47,637 bases of DNA from Hyphomicrobiales bacterium (GTDB lineage: Bacteria; Pseudomonadota; Alphaproteobacteria; Rhizobiales; Rhizobiaceae), in NCBI GenBank assembly GCA_900469625.1, contig UBXV01000027.1, positions 155,021 through 202,657 on the forward strand. Reading direction: 5' to 3'. The translations under genes were made by a program, and so were the position numbers. The notes below the pieces were generated by a model. That model ran no database searches, was not told the DNA's origin, and worked only from the letters and a program-made list of their open reading frames with translations. Below, in pieces: positions 16,210 through 25,210 of the stretch; the first letter of the stretch is position 1, and every line of letters starts with the position of its first letter.

Positions 16210-17733
16210 CTAGTTCCTCGCCTCGAATACATTTAACGTCGCGCTGAATGAGTAATACCAGCCAGGCGGCACAAGACCGAACGTCGAGAAATCGTTTCCG
16301 CCACTATAGCCTGCATAATGCGCTGAAGTTGCCGTCGCGGCAGTTGGACCGTAAAGGATCGCAATGCCGTTGTTGCCACCGCTCGCCGATATCGGGAGCC
16401 AGCGCCCTGTTGTGTTTTGATAGACAGTGCCACCGATCCGGGACGCGCCAATCCATGTCCCTGCCCAACCCGACCAGTTCGACAAGGTCGCCGCGCTGCC
16501 GGCCGAATTCGCGTAGTTCACATTGAAGTTGGAAGGGTTGTAGACATACATTTCCTGGCCGTCGTTACCACCCCAGAGCCAACTCGGCTGGCCGCCCTGT
16601 CCGGACCAATGGAAGTTGATAGGTGCTCCCCCGACACGCCGTGGATAAGACCGGCCATCAGCTGTGATCTTGCTGTCGAGTACATTGGATAAATAATTTC
16701 CGTACATCGGCATGTATATATTGCCATCGTTTTGAAATAATGCACTACTTCCGAGACGTATATTACCACCCCACTGTATTTCCGACGAAGCACCTCCAAT
16801 GTAAAGATCTCTATACCAAGATCCCGCGGAATTAAACGTGCTAATTATTACAGCATCATTGGCTTGATCATGACGAACCATACCGCGAGTAGTCCCCGCG
16901 ATCGTGCGAAATTGAAGCACCCTGTCAGAGTTATTATCAATGTATTCGGCCGTCGACTTAACTGAACCAGCGCCTACTTGACCCGCGAATGAGCCACTGG
17001 CAGCGGAGAGCGCCCCATTCGCGGCAAATGTTGCTGCGGTGAGAGAAAGAGTACCCAATCCGTTTCCAACAGCGCCCCCCGATGCGATGAGGCGCACGTC
17101 AAAGTCGTTGACCGTTCCAGCAGAATGGAAATCTATGAAGGGACTGTTGATAACGTCAGGCTTCCCAATTTCAAGCGCGGAGTTTCCTGAGGAGGAATAG
17201 AGATACACAGGGCCAGAAAATATCTTGCTCGACATGGTTCCGGGCAGGCGCGCGTCGGCCACCGTGCCTATCGTGAAGTTGGAAGCGTTATTCGCCCCGA
17301 AAGTTGAACGTGCCGTCGCAGCATCCCCGTCGTCCAACACCGTTTTCATGAAATCAGATACGCCTAGAGTACTAAGGGCAGAAGACGAATTGCCGTCGTC
17401 AAGCAACGTGCGCGCGAAAGGCGTGAGCGCCGTCGTGGCATAAACATCGGCCGCCGTCGTATAGATCATCTGATCAGCAGACGTGACAAGGCCGGAGATG
17501 GATTGCAGGCCGGCATCGTAGGCTTGCACGTTCGTGCCGACCTCGACGCCAAGTGCTGCTCGCGCGCCGCTGGCTGATGTCGCCCCCGTACCGCCGGCTG
17601 TCACCGGCCTCGGAGCGTTGGCATCGGCTGCAAGGTCGTCGATCAGCGTGTTGTAGGGGACGCTCTGGATGGTTGCGTTCGGCACGCCTTTGGTGCCGGC
17701 GGGGGGCGAATAGACGCCGCCTGTTCTGGGCAT
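16210..17733 (-). CDS. Tail fibre protein
   Basis: A 507-residue fibre. The N-terminus (GTKGVPNATIQSVPYNTLIDD, then RPVTAGGTGATS) is the virion-attachment type seen in podoviral fibres. The rest is Gly/Ser/Asn-rich and repetitive, ending in a receptor-binding tip (PPGWYYSFSATLNVFEARN). The segment at about 16690-16900 is visibly richer in A+T than its surroundings, as expected of an exchanged host-range region. It would set adsorption specificity. Confidence 0.82.
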   Translation of the reverse strand: MPRTGGVYSPPAGTKGVPNATIQSVPYNTLIDDLAADANAPRPVTAGGTGATSASGARAALGVEVGTNVQAYDAGLQSISGLVTSADQMIYTTAADVYATTALTPFARTLLDDGNSSSALSTLGVSDFMKTVLDDGDAATARSTFGANNASNFTIGTVADARLPGTMSSKIFSGPVYLYSSSGNSALEIGKPDVINSPFIDFHSAGTVNDFDVRLIASGGAVGNGLGTLSLTAATFAANGALSAASGSFAGQVGAGSVKSTAEYIDNNSDRVLQFRTIAGTTRGMVRHDQANDAVIISTFNSAGSWYRDLYIGGASSEIQWGGNIRLGSSALFQNDGNIYMPMYGNYLSNVLDSKITADGRSYPRRVGGAPINFHWSGQGGQPSWLWGGNDGQEMYVYNPSNFNVNYANSAGSAATLSNWSGWAGTWIGASRIGGTVYQNTTGRWLPISASGGNNGIAILYGPTAATATSAHYAGYSGGNDFSTFGLVPPGWYYSFSATLNVFEARN

Positions 17734-18063
17734 GGCTTTTCTCCATAGAAGCACCCCATGCTCGGGGTTTCCAAGTCGTCGAATGGTGATGAGAGGTTTT
17801 CGCGGGCGAGCATTCGTCGGTCGCGTGGGCGCCGAGCGACGGATGAAAGCCCCCGGCCCCATCGGGCCAGGGACCGTCGACGCCACTTCAGACGCGTCGC
17901 GCCCGCTCCCTCGGGGGTAGCGCTGCAACTCGCAAGCAGTCGCGTGGTCACGGCCCTGGATCTTGCCCGGCCTTGACATCGACCGCGCGGACAAGCGGAC
18001 GTCAGCCGCGTGTCGAAGCCCGTTGTCGCGACCGCCCCGGTTCCTGGGCTGCGATTGTGGACC
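17734..18063. other. Non-coding gap upstream of the tail fibre gene
   Basis: 330 bases without a supported gene. A hairpin (ACCCC at 17753-17757 with GGGGT at 17764-17768) lies about 20 bases before the fibre ATG. The gap shares a GACGGATGAAAGCCC stretch with the gap at 23524-23864. It may hold a phage promoter or a terminator for the upstream operon. Confidence 0.4.
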
Positions 18064-19671
18064 CTAACGTCTTTTTCGTCCGGCGGAAAACAGTCGACCA
18101 TAGTCGACGCGGCGCATGCCGTCCGGATCGCGGCTGACGACGTCGGGGCGGGTTTTTTCCACTTCCTGCGCCATCACGCCAATGTGCTTGTCGCTGTGCA
18201 GGGGTTCGCCCTTGTACCGGTATTCGTAGAGCGAATGCCCCTCGAATTTGCCAACCTTCTCGATGTCCTTCTTGAGACGACGATCGGAAGGCTTCGGCAA
18301 AGCACCAAGAATGTTGCCAAGAAGGCTGCTGATGCCATCGCGCTTCTGGTTGTGGGCAGCGACCCGGTTTTGATAGTCCTGTTGGACCAGCCCGGCATAG
18401 TTCACCGGTTCGATCCTCTGCCCCTGGGTCGGCACGAAGTTGGGGCTGCTCACCTGCGCCCCGGACAGGAGGCTGGAGATTTCGTTGATCGGCTGATTGC
18501 GCTGTGCGTACATCTCGTTGAGATATTGCGCCCGTGCCGCGTTCTGGGCCGCGATCTGCGCCTGCTGTGCGTTGTAGGTCTGGTCTTTCAGCGCATTGTT
18601 GGCGGCTGTCGCCGATTGGCCGTTCTGGTGCATTTGCTGCTGCGCGTCATTGCTGAACCCGGCCGCCGCCAACGCCTGATTGAAGTTCTGCTGTTGGGCG
18701 GCGTTCATCGCCTGCTGCTGTGCCTGGTTCTGGGCAAAAAGCTGTGCCTGTGCGGCATTCGCCTGCTGCATGCTGTTGGCGTTCTGGGTGTATTGCTGGT
18801 TCTGCGCCTGGTTGGCGAACTGGCCGCTCGTCAGCGCCTGGTTAAAGGACTGCTGCTGCGCGTTGTTCTGGAATCCGGCCGCGTCGCGCGCCAGCCCCAC
18901 GAGCCTGGATTGCTCCTGCCCGGCATTGAGGATGGCGCCGAAGCGAGCATCGTTTGCCTGCCGGCTCGCCTGGTCGACCGCCCGATTGTAGGCTTCCGAT
19001 CCCGGCTGCAGGCCCTGGTTGGCCAGTTGCGTTTCCAGCGCCGCCCGATCCCGGTCGAGTTGCGGGTTCATCCGCGCCATCAGCGCATCCTCGTAGCGCC
19101 TGGTGTCGAAGTTGGTCTCATAGGAGCGGGTGATATCGCCGGCATTGCCGAGCGATGTCTGGATGGCGCCGGAATTGCCGACAGCCTTCTGGATGTCGCC
19201 GGCGCCCGCAATCGCGTTCTGAGTGGTTCCGGTGTTGCCGAGGCTCGTCTGTAGGTTCGGTCCGCCGCCATATTGCGCATAGCTCGGCAGATTGATGGCG
19301 GCAGGGTTGCCCGCCGCCGGCGCGCCCGAAAGGTCGATCGGCCTGCCGAGCAGGTCGTTCAGTCGTCCCGACTGGGTGTTCGCGAGTGTCGCAAGGTTTT
19401 TTTCGGCGGCGTCCGTCTGATCCTTGATCGCCTGTTGCGCCGCAGACAGTGTCTGCGTCGCCGTCCAGATCGGCAGATCATAGTTTGCGCCGTTCATCGG
19501 GTCGGTCCATTTGCGGGTGCCGGTCTGCGAATAGGTCAGGCTCCCGTCGGGCGTCACCTGGTTGATGTTGCTCAAGGTACCGTTTGCAACGGCCGTTCCG
19601 ATGTTCGTCGAGGTTTGCGCCGCCGCGGTTTCGCGCGGATCCGGCGGTTTTGGTGCTTTGGACTTGCCCAT
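18064..19671 (-). CDS. Injection-type virion protein with C-terminal S74 chaperone domain
   Basis: A 535-residue virion protein. The N-terminal SKAPKPPDPRETAAAQ region and a long central Gln/Asn/Ala-rich helical stretch (for example QAQNQQYTQNANSMQQ) are typical of podoviral DNA-ejection or internal virion proteins. From about residue 462 the sequence SDRRLKKDIEKVG, with VMAQEVEK later, is the intramolecular chaperone (peptidase S74) signature; Ser462 and a Lys nearby would drive self-cleavage after folding. It probably forms part of the ejected conduit or a tail needle-like structure. Confidence 0.75.
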   Translation of the reverse strand: MGKSKAPKPPDPRETAAAQTSTNIGTAVANGTLSNINQVTPDGSLTYSQTGTRKWTDPMNGANYDLPIWTATQTLSAAQQAIKDQTDAAEKNLATLANTQSGRLNDLLGRPIDLSGAPAAGNPAAINLPSYAQYGGGPNLQTSLGNTGTTQNAIAGAGDIQKAVGNSGAIQTSLGNAGDITRSYETNFDTRRYEDALMARMNPQLDRDRAALETQLANQGLQPGSEAYNRAVDQASRQANDARFGAILNAGQEQSRLVGLARDAAGFQNNAQQQSFNQALTSGQFANQAQNQQYTQNANSMQQANAAQAQLFAQNQAQQQAMNAAQQQNFNQALAAAGFSNDAQQQMHQNGQSATAANNALKDQTYNAQQAQIAAQNAARAQYLNEMYAQRNQPINEISSLLSGAQVSSPNFVPTQGQRIEPVNYAGLVQQDYQNRVAAHNQKRDGISSLLGNILGALPKPSDRRLKKDIEKVGKFEGHSLYEYRYKGEPLHSDKHIGVMAQEVEKTRPDVVSRDPDGMRRVDYGRLFSAGRKRR

Positions 19672-19695
19672 GTTACCTACCCTTGGCCATGTTGA

Positions 19696-20160
19696 TTAGC
19701 TTTGCGATCTTGGCTGGCGCCGGTTGATTGCATGCGCCCGCCAGTCATCGTCCGTGAGTGTGAAGAGGATTTCCGCCTCGTCGCGCCCGCGCAGGCGCGG
19801 GATGCGGTGGCTGTCAAAGCCGAAGCGGTTCGCGATCGCGATCATGCCGGCGTTGCGCTCGGAAACACGCAGCACGAGCATCTGGCATCCGACCTCATTA
19901 AGCGGATAGCCGAACATCGCTTTCAGCACCGGCCGCGTCAGCCAGCGCTTGCTGGTTGCCGCGGCCGAAAGCTCGATGACATCAGCCTCCGGCGCATAAT
20001 TGTGAAAAACCACGCCGGCGATCAGCCTGTCAGCCTCCGTCACCCCCATCGTGGTGAAGTCGCTAAATCCGCGTTCGCATCCTTCGATGTGGCCGGCGAC
20101 GAAGTCGGCAATCGCCCGGTTCGTTTCCGGGTTGCCAGCGCCACCCCAGATGATGGTCAT
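19696..20160 (-). CDS. Phage-encoded GNAT-like acetyltransferase
   Basis: A 154-residue protein with a GNAT-like layout: IAGVVFHNY strand, a later LVLRVSERNAGMIAIANRFGF segment corresponding to motif B, and a C-terminal strand. Its start codon overlaps the stop of the hub gene (ATGA). GNAT proteins are frequent in structural clusters of rhizobial phages; the substrate, possibly a virion or host protein, is unknown. Confidence 0.68.
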   Translation of the reverse strand: MTIIWGGAGNPETNRAIADFVAGHIEGCERGFSDFTTMGVTEADRLIAGVVFHNYAPEADVIELSAAATSKRWLTRPVLKAMFGYPLNEVGCQMLVLRVSERNAGMIAIANRFGFDSHRIPRLRGRDEAEILFTLTDDDWRAHAINRRQPRSQS

Positions 20161-21773
20161 GTGCTCGCCTCGCCTGCTGCCACCTGCAATGTCGACAGGT
20201 CCACCTCAAGGTCGAGCTTCGCCGGCCCGCCGGAGGTTATGACGCAGCCGACGGCAAGCATGTCGCCGCCCGCGCGCACGTTCTGTCGAAAACTGTAGCG
20301 CTGCTGCTGCGACACGCCATCCCAAACGCCGACATCCCAGCGTCCGACGTCCCACTCCGAAGACTTCGCGTCGCCTGAAGTCACGGCGGTAAAACTCGGT
20401 ATCGCCTTGTCGAAATCCGCTCGGGCAAAGAGACGGACCTTGGGCTCGGATTTTGCCCGGAAATACATGTGCGCCATTGTCGCTGTCGTGCGCTGGCCAA
20501 ATCGGCTGGCAGGCGCAAATTGCGAAAGATAGGCCGCCGTGAAGCTCAACCCGTCGTCCGTACCCGTGGTATCCCCCTGCCAGCAAAAACCGTTGAGCGA
20601 ACCGTAGAAGAGCCCGCCTTGCAGCGTCTCGTAACAGCTCGCCTGCCAGTTGCTGATGGTCGACCAGCGGCCGCTCAGGACATTGAGCACGAAGGTCGTG
20701 TCGCTGACCACGGCATTGGCGGGAAAGGCGACGAAGACAAGGTTCTGCTCGGGCCATTGCTTCATCACCCAGCCAGCACCCGTTGCGTTTGCCGCCCTTC
20801 GCCAGTCATCCTCGATCGGTCGCGACACCGACACCTGGCTCAGTGCCTGCCGGTCGCGCTGGAACACCTGCGAGATCGGAGTCAGGCCATCGGTGGTGGC
20901 AATGAGAATGTCGCCGCCGGCCCTGATCCAGGCATTTTTGCCGAGCGGCCGGCCGATCTGATAGACGCCCTTCAGGCCGAAGTTGTTGGCGTCGCCGGGG
21001 TCGGACCCGGCATAGACCGCCACCTCGCCTTCGCTCGAGACGAACACGCAGAGATCGGAGAGACCGTCACCACTCTCGAGCGACCAGGAAAAACCCGTGA
21101 GAAGCGAGCCGCCCTTTTTCATCACCCCGCCGAGCGGAAACACCGCCGCCGCTCCGCCGATCGAATTGACCGGGAGGTAGTAGGCGTCGAGCGTCGCGTT
21201 CTTCAGCAGAAACTGCCGGTTCTTGAACAACCATCCGTAGTTCAGCTGTGCAGCCGTCGTAGCATCGGTAAAGGTGATCGCCGGCGTCGTCGCCCATGTG
21301 CTGCCGTTGTAGACCCGACGCTGGTCGGTACCGTTGAGGCAGATCAGGAAGGAGTTGCCGGCGTTGGTATGCTGGAAGGTGCACCAGTCGCCGCTTGTCA
21401 GGCCGCCCGTTGCCGCCGCGGTCGTCGCCGGCGGCGGTGCCGGCGAGGTCATGTCGTAGATCGCGGTGGCCGTTGCCATGAACAGCTTCTCGACCGCGCC
21501 ATATTTGTATTTGAAGGCGCTGCGGATCGTTCCTCCGTCGGCTGCCCGCCCACGCTTCTGCGAGCCGCCGCGGATGCGGCAGCCTACCAGCGTCGGCAGG
21601 AAGTTGCGCAGAACGGTCGCCGAACCCGGTTGTTGCGCGGCCATGTCAGCCGTCGTCACCAGGCCGTTCTTCGGCGCCGGAAAGGTGATCGGCTGCGAGG
21701 TCTGCTGGCGCCCTATCGCGACCGCCCCACGGTTGCTCTGCCCGGTGCGACCGGGCCGGATATCCATTCTCAT
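20157..21773 (-). CDS. Tail hub / packaged-DNA stabilisation-like protein
   Basis: A 538-residue beta-rich protein. Its size, its Gly/Trp-rich repetitive strands (FSWSLESGDGLSDLCVFVSS, GRPLGKNAWIRAGGDILIAT) and its position between the adaptor genes and the injection protein fit the hub/stabilisation proteins of short-tailed phages (P22 gp10-like or T7 tubular-B-like roles). The Asp/Trp repeat SEWDVGRWDVGVWDGV near the end is distinctive. The exact family was not verified. Confidence 0.65.
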   Translation of the reverse strand: MRMDIRPGRTGQSNRGAVAIGRQQTSQPITFPAPKNGLVTTADMAAQQPGSATVLRNFLPTLVGCRIRGGSQKRGRAADGGTIRSAFKYKYGAVEKLFMATATAIYDMTSPAPPPATTAAATGGLTSGDWCTFQHTNAGNSFLICLNGTDQRRVYNGSTWATTPAITFTDATTAAQLNYGWLFKNRQFLLKNATLDAYYLPVNSIGGAAAVFPLGGVMKKGGSLLTGFSWSLESGDGLSDLCVFVSSEGEVAVYAGSDPGDANNFGLKGVYQIGRPLGKNAWIRAGGDILIATTDGLTPISQVFQRDRQALSQVSVSRPIEDDWRRAANATGAGWVMKQWPEQNLVFVAFPANAVVSDTTFVLNVLSGRWSTISNWQASCYETLQGGLFYGSLNGFCWQGDTTGTDDGLSFTAAYLSQFAPASRFGQRTTATMAHMYFRAKSEPKVRLFARADFDKAIPSFTAVTSGDAKSSEWDVGRWDVGVWDGVSQQQRYSFRQNVRAGGDMLAVGCVITSGGPAKLDLEVDLSTLQVAAGEAST

Positions 21774-22390
21774 GATGCCCCCCGGTCGGCGTTGATTTCC
21801 TGGATCAGGTCGGCCTCGAATTCGGCGAGGCTGTCGTCATAGGCCAGTCCCTTCTGGCGCTTCCATCGCCAGAGGATGCCCTTGGCCAGCAGCCGCTCGG
21901 CAAAGAGCGGCCGATCGTCGTCGGCTTTCAGCGTATCGCGCTGCTCGAAAGGGTCGCCGAGCACCCAGTTCTTCGACACATAGTCGATAATGGTACCCGG
22001 GCCTGCGGACGCTGGTGACAGCAGGAGCAGGTCATCCCTGATGAAGAAGTAGGGTTGGGGCTGAGGCTGAGGTTGAGCCTGGGCTGCGGCTGAAACGACG
22101 GCCCATTGCGAGCCGTTGGTGATCGGCCGGAAGAAGTCGCCGGCGGCCGTGCGGATCGCTCCGCCCGGTGCCAGGCGCTGGAAATCCGCCGGCAGCTTTT
22201 GCGGCAAGGCAATCACCACATGCTGCTTCAGCATGCGCTGCCAGTCGCCACGCCGCGAGATCTCCTCGCCCGCTTCCTGCGCCAGCGCCACCATCGTCTG
22301 GGCATTCGGATCGTTCGATCCGTAGACACTGTCGAACCGGTCGAGTGAAACGATGTCGCAAACCTCGTTGATCGCGGTAATCAGGGTCAT
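21770..22390 (-). CDS. Phage connector-region protein
   Basis: A 206-residue protein overlapping its neighbours by four bases on both sides, which shows tight translational coupling. The N-terminus (MTLITAINEVCDIVSLDRF) resembles head-tail joining proteins of short-tailed phages. A Pro/Gln run (AQPQPQPQP, about residue 105-113) separates two parts. The C-terminus is helical and charged. It is likely part of the neck or tail tube; no firm family. Confidence 0.6.
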   Translation of the reverse strand: MTLITAINEVCDIVSLDRFDSVYGSNDPNAQTMVALAQEAGEEISRRGDWQRMLKQHVVIALPQKLPADFQRLAPGGAIRTAAGDFFRPITNGSQWAVVSAAAQAQPQPQPQPYFFIRDDLLLLSPASAGPGTIIDYVSKNWVLGDPFEQRDTLKADDDRPLFAERLLAKGILWRWKRQKGLAYDDSLAEFEADLIQEINADRGAS

Positions 22391-22992
22391 GGCGTTGCAC
22401 CTCCGACCGTCATTTGTGCATCGCCCCAGCGGGCGCGTTCGTCGCTAGTCTTGAGGCCCGATAGCGCCATGAGTTTCAGCTCCTTTGCCGCGCCCGCCTT
22501 GCCGGCGTCGCGCTCCCACACGGCGATTTCCTCGACGAGTGCATAGAGATAGACGTCGGCCGCCTTCTCCAGGAGCCAGTTGGTCGGGTTGGCCGGCGAG
22601 AGCGGCGGGATCTTGCGATAATAGGTCATCGTCAGCCCATGGTCGCCGGCAGGGCGAACCGTGATGCGGTTGCCGACGATGGCATAGCCATGCGGCGGCC
22701 CTGCCCCGTCCCCGCCTTGAGCATTGATGGCAAGCTGCTGCAGCGCGACGGCGCGGATTGGCAAGCCACTTGCCGAAAGCACCTGTCGCGCCTCGACGAA
22801 ATCTGGCGGCAACGGCGCTTCGCCATCGACGACGGCGATGATCGCCTTATGCTCCATCTCGCTCACCCGCAGCACGCGATTGAGCTTCAGCTCGGCAAGG
22901 CCAAGGAACCGTGGAAAGAGATGGGCGACATCGTTGCGCCCGCTGTATTCGCCCGCGTCGACAACCAGGGAAGCATAGTCGGATATTGTCAT
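22387..22992 (-). CDS. Head-tail adaptor-like protein
   Basis: A 201-residue protein in the four-base-overlap chain of neck genes. The pattern (early ISDYASLVVDAGEYSG helix, then LFPRFLGLAELKLNRVLRV, and a beta-rich middle ending in helices) fits the adaptor family of SU10-like short-tailed phages, whose members ring the portal. Placement after the capsid region supports this. Confidence 0.62.
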   Translation of the reverse strand: MTISDYASLVVDAGEYSGRNDVAHLFPRFLGLAELKLNRVLRVSEMEHKAIIAVVDGEAPLPPDFVEARQVLSASGLPIRAVALQQLAINAQGGDGAGPPHGYAIVGNRITVRPAGDHGLTMTYYRKIPPLSPANPTNWLLEKAADVYLYALVEEIAVWERDAGKAGAAKELKLMALSGLKTSDERARWGDAQMTVGGATP

Positions 22993-23312
22993 AGCTGTCC
23001 GCCCTTCGTGCGCCAGGCACGGTTGTCGCCGTCGTTGAGAAAGCGTTTGACGAACCGGTCGTCACCTTGGGAATGCGCGGCGACAAGGCCGGAGGAATGC
23101 GCGACATTGAGCGGGATGGAGGCAACGCGATGCCAATCGCCGCGCCAGGCCTTTTCAGCGCTGTTGCGCACGCCCTGGTTTTCGCTGATCAGATTGTCGA
23201 CGGGATAGTCGACGCGAAACACGTCCTTCTCCCCGTCGAAGTGATGCCAGACGCACCGGCCGCTTGCCATGTCGTGGTCATGGAGCGTCCACGCCCCGTC
23301 ACGGATCACCAT
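22989..23312 (-). CDS. Conserved small phage structural-region protein
   Basis: A 107-residue protein beginning with a short domain in which a CVWHHFDGEKDVFRVDY strand pair is followed by helices and an RGDWHRVASIP motif. Similar short proteins sit between capsid and adaptor genes in several short-tailed phages. The function is unknown. It overlaps the adaptor gene by four bases. Confidence 0.62.
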   Translation of the reverse strand: MVIRDGAWTLHDHDMASGRCVWHHFDGEKDVFRVDYPVDNLISENQGVRNSAEKAWRGDWHRVASIPLNVAHSSGLVAAHSQGDDRFVKRFLNDGDNRAWRTKGGQL

Positions 23313-23315
23313 GGG

Positions 23316-23483
23316 TCATTCCCCCGGCAGCGGGTCGGCGCGCACGGCCTTGCCCGCGGCGATCAGCAGCTTGGCCTCCTCCAGGCCAAGCGGCACCACC
23401 GTACCTGCATCCGTGCGTTCGCCTTCCTGGAACCAGACGTCATAGACCAGACGAACCGGCACCAGTTTCTTTGTTTCGGACAT
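23316..23483 (-). CDS. Very small phage head-region protein (55 aa)
   Basis: A 55-residue protein with a GGAG site before its ATG. Sequence KLVPVRLVYDVWFQEGERTD, then a Gly/Ala helix (LEEAKLLIAAGKAVRADPL). This kind of tiny protein normally follows the major capsid gene. Here the capsid gene lies 5 kb upstream, the space being filled by cargo. It marks the left border of the capsid-side insertion. Confidence 0.65.
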   Translation of the reverse strand: MSETKKLVPVRLVYDVWFQEGERTDAGTVVPLGLEEAKLLIAAGKAVRADPLPGE

Positions 23484-23503
23484 CAGAATTCTCCATGAAA
23501 AAT

Positions 23504-23523
23504 GGCGGCCCCGAAGAACCGCC
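23504..23523 (-). terminator. Intrinsic terminator-like hairpin ending the capsid-side cargo
   Basis: On the minus strand GGCGG pairs with CCGCC around a ten-base loop and ATTTTT follows. It lies 20 bases before the ATG of the 55-residue gene and would insulate it from cargo transcription. Confidence 0.5.
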
Positions 23524-23864
23524 TTGCCAAGATTTGTTCGTTTGAAAGGCAGACGCTGCCACGCAATCGTCACGGCGGCGGCACAACGCCCAACCAGCAA
23601 AGGTGACGGATGAAAGCCCACCGCAAAGCGGCCTGGCGACGTCAGGCGCGCGATGTCACCATCGTCGCCTGCGTCGGGCGATTTCGGCCGGATCGGCCCA
23701 GGGCGAAAACCAGGCCTTGGCATCGCCTCCAAGTGACATGAGAAGCGAGACTATAATCGCTGGTCGGTAGTGAGTAAGTCCGCGAACCGGTCCATCTGAT
23801 CCATGAGGTCAGGCAACCAGCCGGACCAAGGCTCGAACCTATCGAGCCCTTGCTCACGGGATGC
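23524..23864. other. Non-coding gap at the left end of the capsid-side cargo
   Basis: 341 bases with no supported gene. Part (around 23590-23610) resembles the gap upstream of the tail fibre, so this may be original phage intergenic DNA left beside the inserted cargo. Confidence 0.35.
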
Positions 23865-24476
23865 TCAATTCAGCCAACCACCGATCCACGCGAGCCATCG
23901 ACTCTGGCTGTCCCAAGTCTCGAAAAACAGGTCTTCGACTTCAGGCAAGGGCTCGACGTCGCCAAGGTCATTTCGTCCCGTATGACATTCCATATAGGCA
24001 CCAGTTTCCCCGGCCTGTGTCGGCTTGACAAACGCGAAGAGTTTTCCCGGTTGCCCCGGAAAACCCCGTGTGGCCTCCAGCATGTTCATGGTACCGCGGA
24101 AAGGCGTCTCGCCGGGGAAGTACTTCGAAAGGGCGAGTGCAACCCCTGCTGGCGTCTCATCAACCTGAAATCCCCACGAAAAAGAGGACGGTTGAAGGCC
24201 ATAGTTAAGCCCTAGCGCCTGCCGATAACCAGTGAGGCGGAGACCAAGCACCTCGACCGGTGGATCAAACTTGACAATGTCGATGCGCTGGTGCTCGTAA
24301 AAGAAGGTCCTGACTTCCTGAGAACGAAAGGCCGCCCGCTCGCGGCTCAACACTTCGAAGAAGGTGCGGTCACAGGCAAACAATGCTTCAACTGCTCGCT
24401 CTGCCCCAGCGACGGCCGGTGGCGCAAACCCCGCAGACCACAGCGCACCCAGAACTGGCACCACCACTCGAAACAA
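23865..24476 (-). CDS. Secreted single-domain protein, candidate immunity protein
   Basis: A 203-residue exported protein, TTG start after GGGAGG. A signal peptide covers about residues 1-23. The mature part is one copy of a domain found three times in the product of 25211-26857: ALFACDRTFFEVL (Cys35), DPPVEVLGLRLTGY, FSWGFQV (99-105), a second Cys (164) and PLPEVEDLF (177-185). The two Cys per copy suggest one disulfide in the periplasm. It is preceded by the same promoter with a LexA-type box. It follows a capsid-gene fragment in the position where cassettes carry their immunity gene. The family is not recognised. Confidence 0.72.
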   Translation of the reverse strand: MFRVVVPVLGALWSAGFAPPAVAGAERAVEALFACDRTFFEVLSRERAAFRSQEVRTFFYEHQRIDIVKFDPPVEVLGLRLTGYRQALGLNYGLQPSSFSWGFQVDETPAGVALALSKYFPGETPFRGTMNMLEATRGFPGQPGKLFAFVKPTQAGETGAYMECHTGRNDLGDVEPLPEVEDLFFETWDSQSRWLAWIGGWLN

Positions 24477-24583
24477 GGTTTTCCTCCCGCCAGCGCCGAA
24501 CGCCCTTTGCTACACAGGCTGCTTTTGCACGGCGCCTCAACAATGCTACCTGCGCTTTTGCCGACCATGAAATGCTCGCTCCA

Positions 24584-24612
24584 CCTGTAGAACGTTCCAT
24601 GAACATATGCAA
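24584..24612 (-). promoter_or_regulatory. Promoter with LexA-type box
   Basis: On the minus strand TTGCAT (-35-like, 24612-24607) and TACAGG (-10-like, 24589-24584) are 17 bases apart. The spacer contains GTTC-N7-GTTC (24604-24590), the alphaproteobacterial LexA box form. The same hexamers, spacing and box position occur at 27013-27041. Confidence 0.68.
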
Positions 24613-24724
24613 GCGGGCCGCGGCAAACGTCATTCGAAAACCCGCAGGGCAACCCTCAACGAAAAGCTACGCGGGTTTCGAGCACCTTCCGGTTTCCAGC
24701 GGCTAGCGCGGAAGACCGCAGGCC

Positions 24725-25181
24725 CAGACAGATCAGCCGCGATGCCGAGCCCCTTTTCGTTGTGCACCTTCAGCGTGCCCTCGCCGATGATCACGCCCTG
24801 TCGGCGTCGCCGGTCTTGGCCACGGCCTTGTCTTCCTGGATCTGGCGCAGCCACAGGAAGGAGAGCATGTCGGTATCGAGGAAGAAAGCGTTGCGCGCCA
24901 GCTTGCCATTGCCCGCCTGCACCCGGTTCGGGTGGATCATCACCGTGCCGAATGGGCCTTCGTAATAGTCGGCCGTGGCAACGATCGTGTTTCGCTCGCC
25001 GCCCTGCGAAACCGCATAGCGGAACGGCGCGACATTGGCGTCCGACATGAAGGTCACGAACACCGACTTCACATAGGGCGAAACCGAAACATGGCGGAAG
25101 TTGGCGCCGTTCTGGTAGCCGGTCTGCATCACCTGGTCGAGGATCGCCTTGGTGAAGGGGCGCTGGGCGCCATCGGTCGGC
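24725..25181 (-). pseudogene. Duplicated 3' fragment of the major capsid gene
   Basis: Nearly identical DNA to the intact capsid gene over residues of about 174-325 (PTDGAQRPFTKAILDQVMQT through GLGIAADL). A single-base deletion near 24799 (CGCCCTG against CGCCCTTG) shifts the frame, and both ends are lost: the right end breaks after TCGG and the left diverges after the AADL codons. The high identity over several hundred bases implies a recent duplication or continuing gene conversion. It sits directly after the 3' end of the triple-domain gene (30 bases) and before the single-domain cassette, the same place portal fragments occupy in the other array. Confidence 0.9.
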
Positions 25182-25210
25182 CCCCTCTTTCGAAAGACCT
25201 CGCCTTGTCT

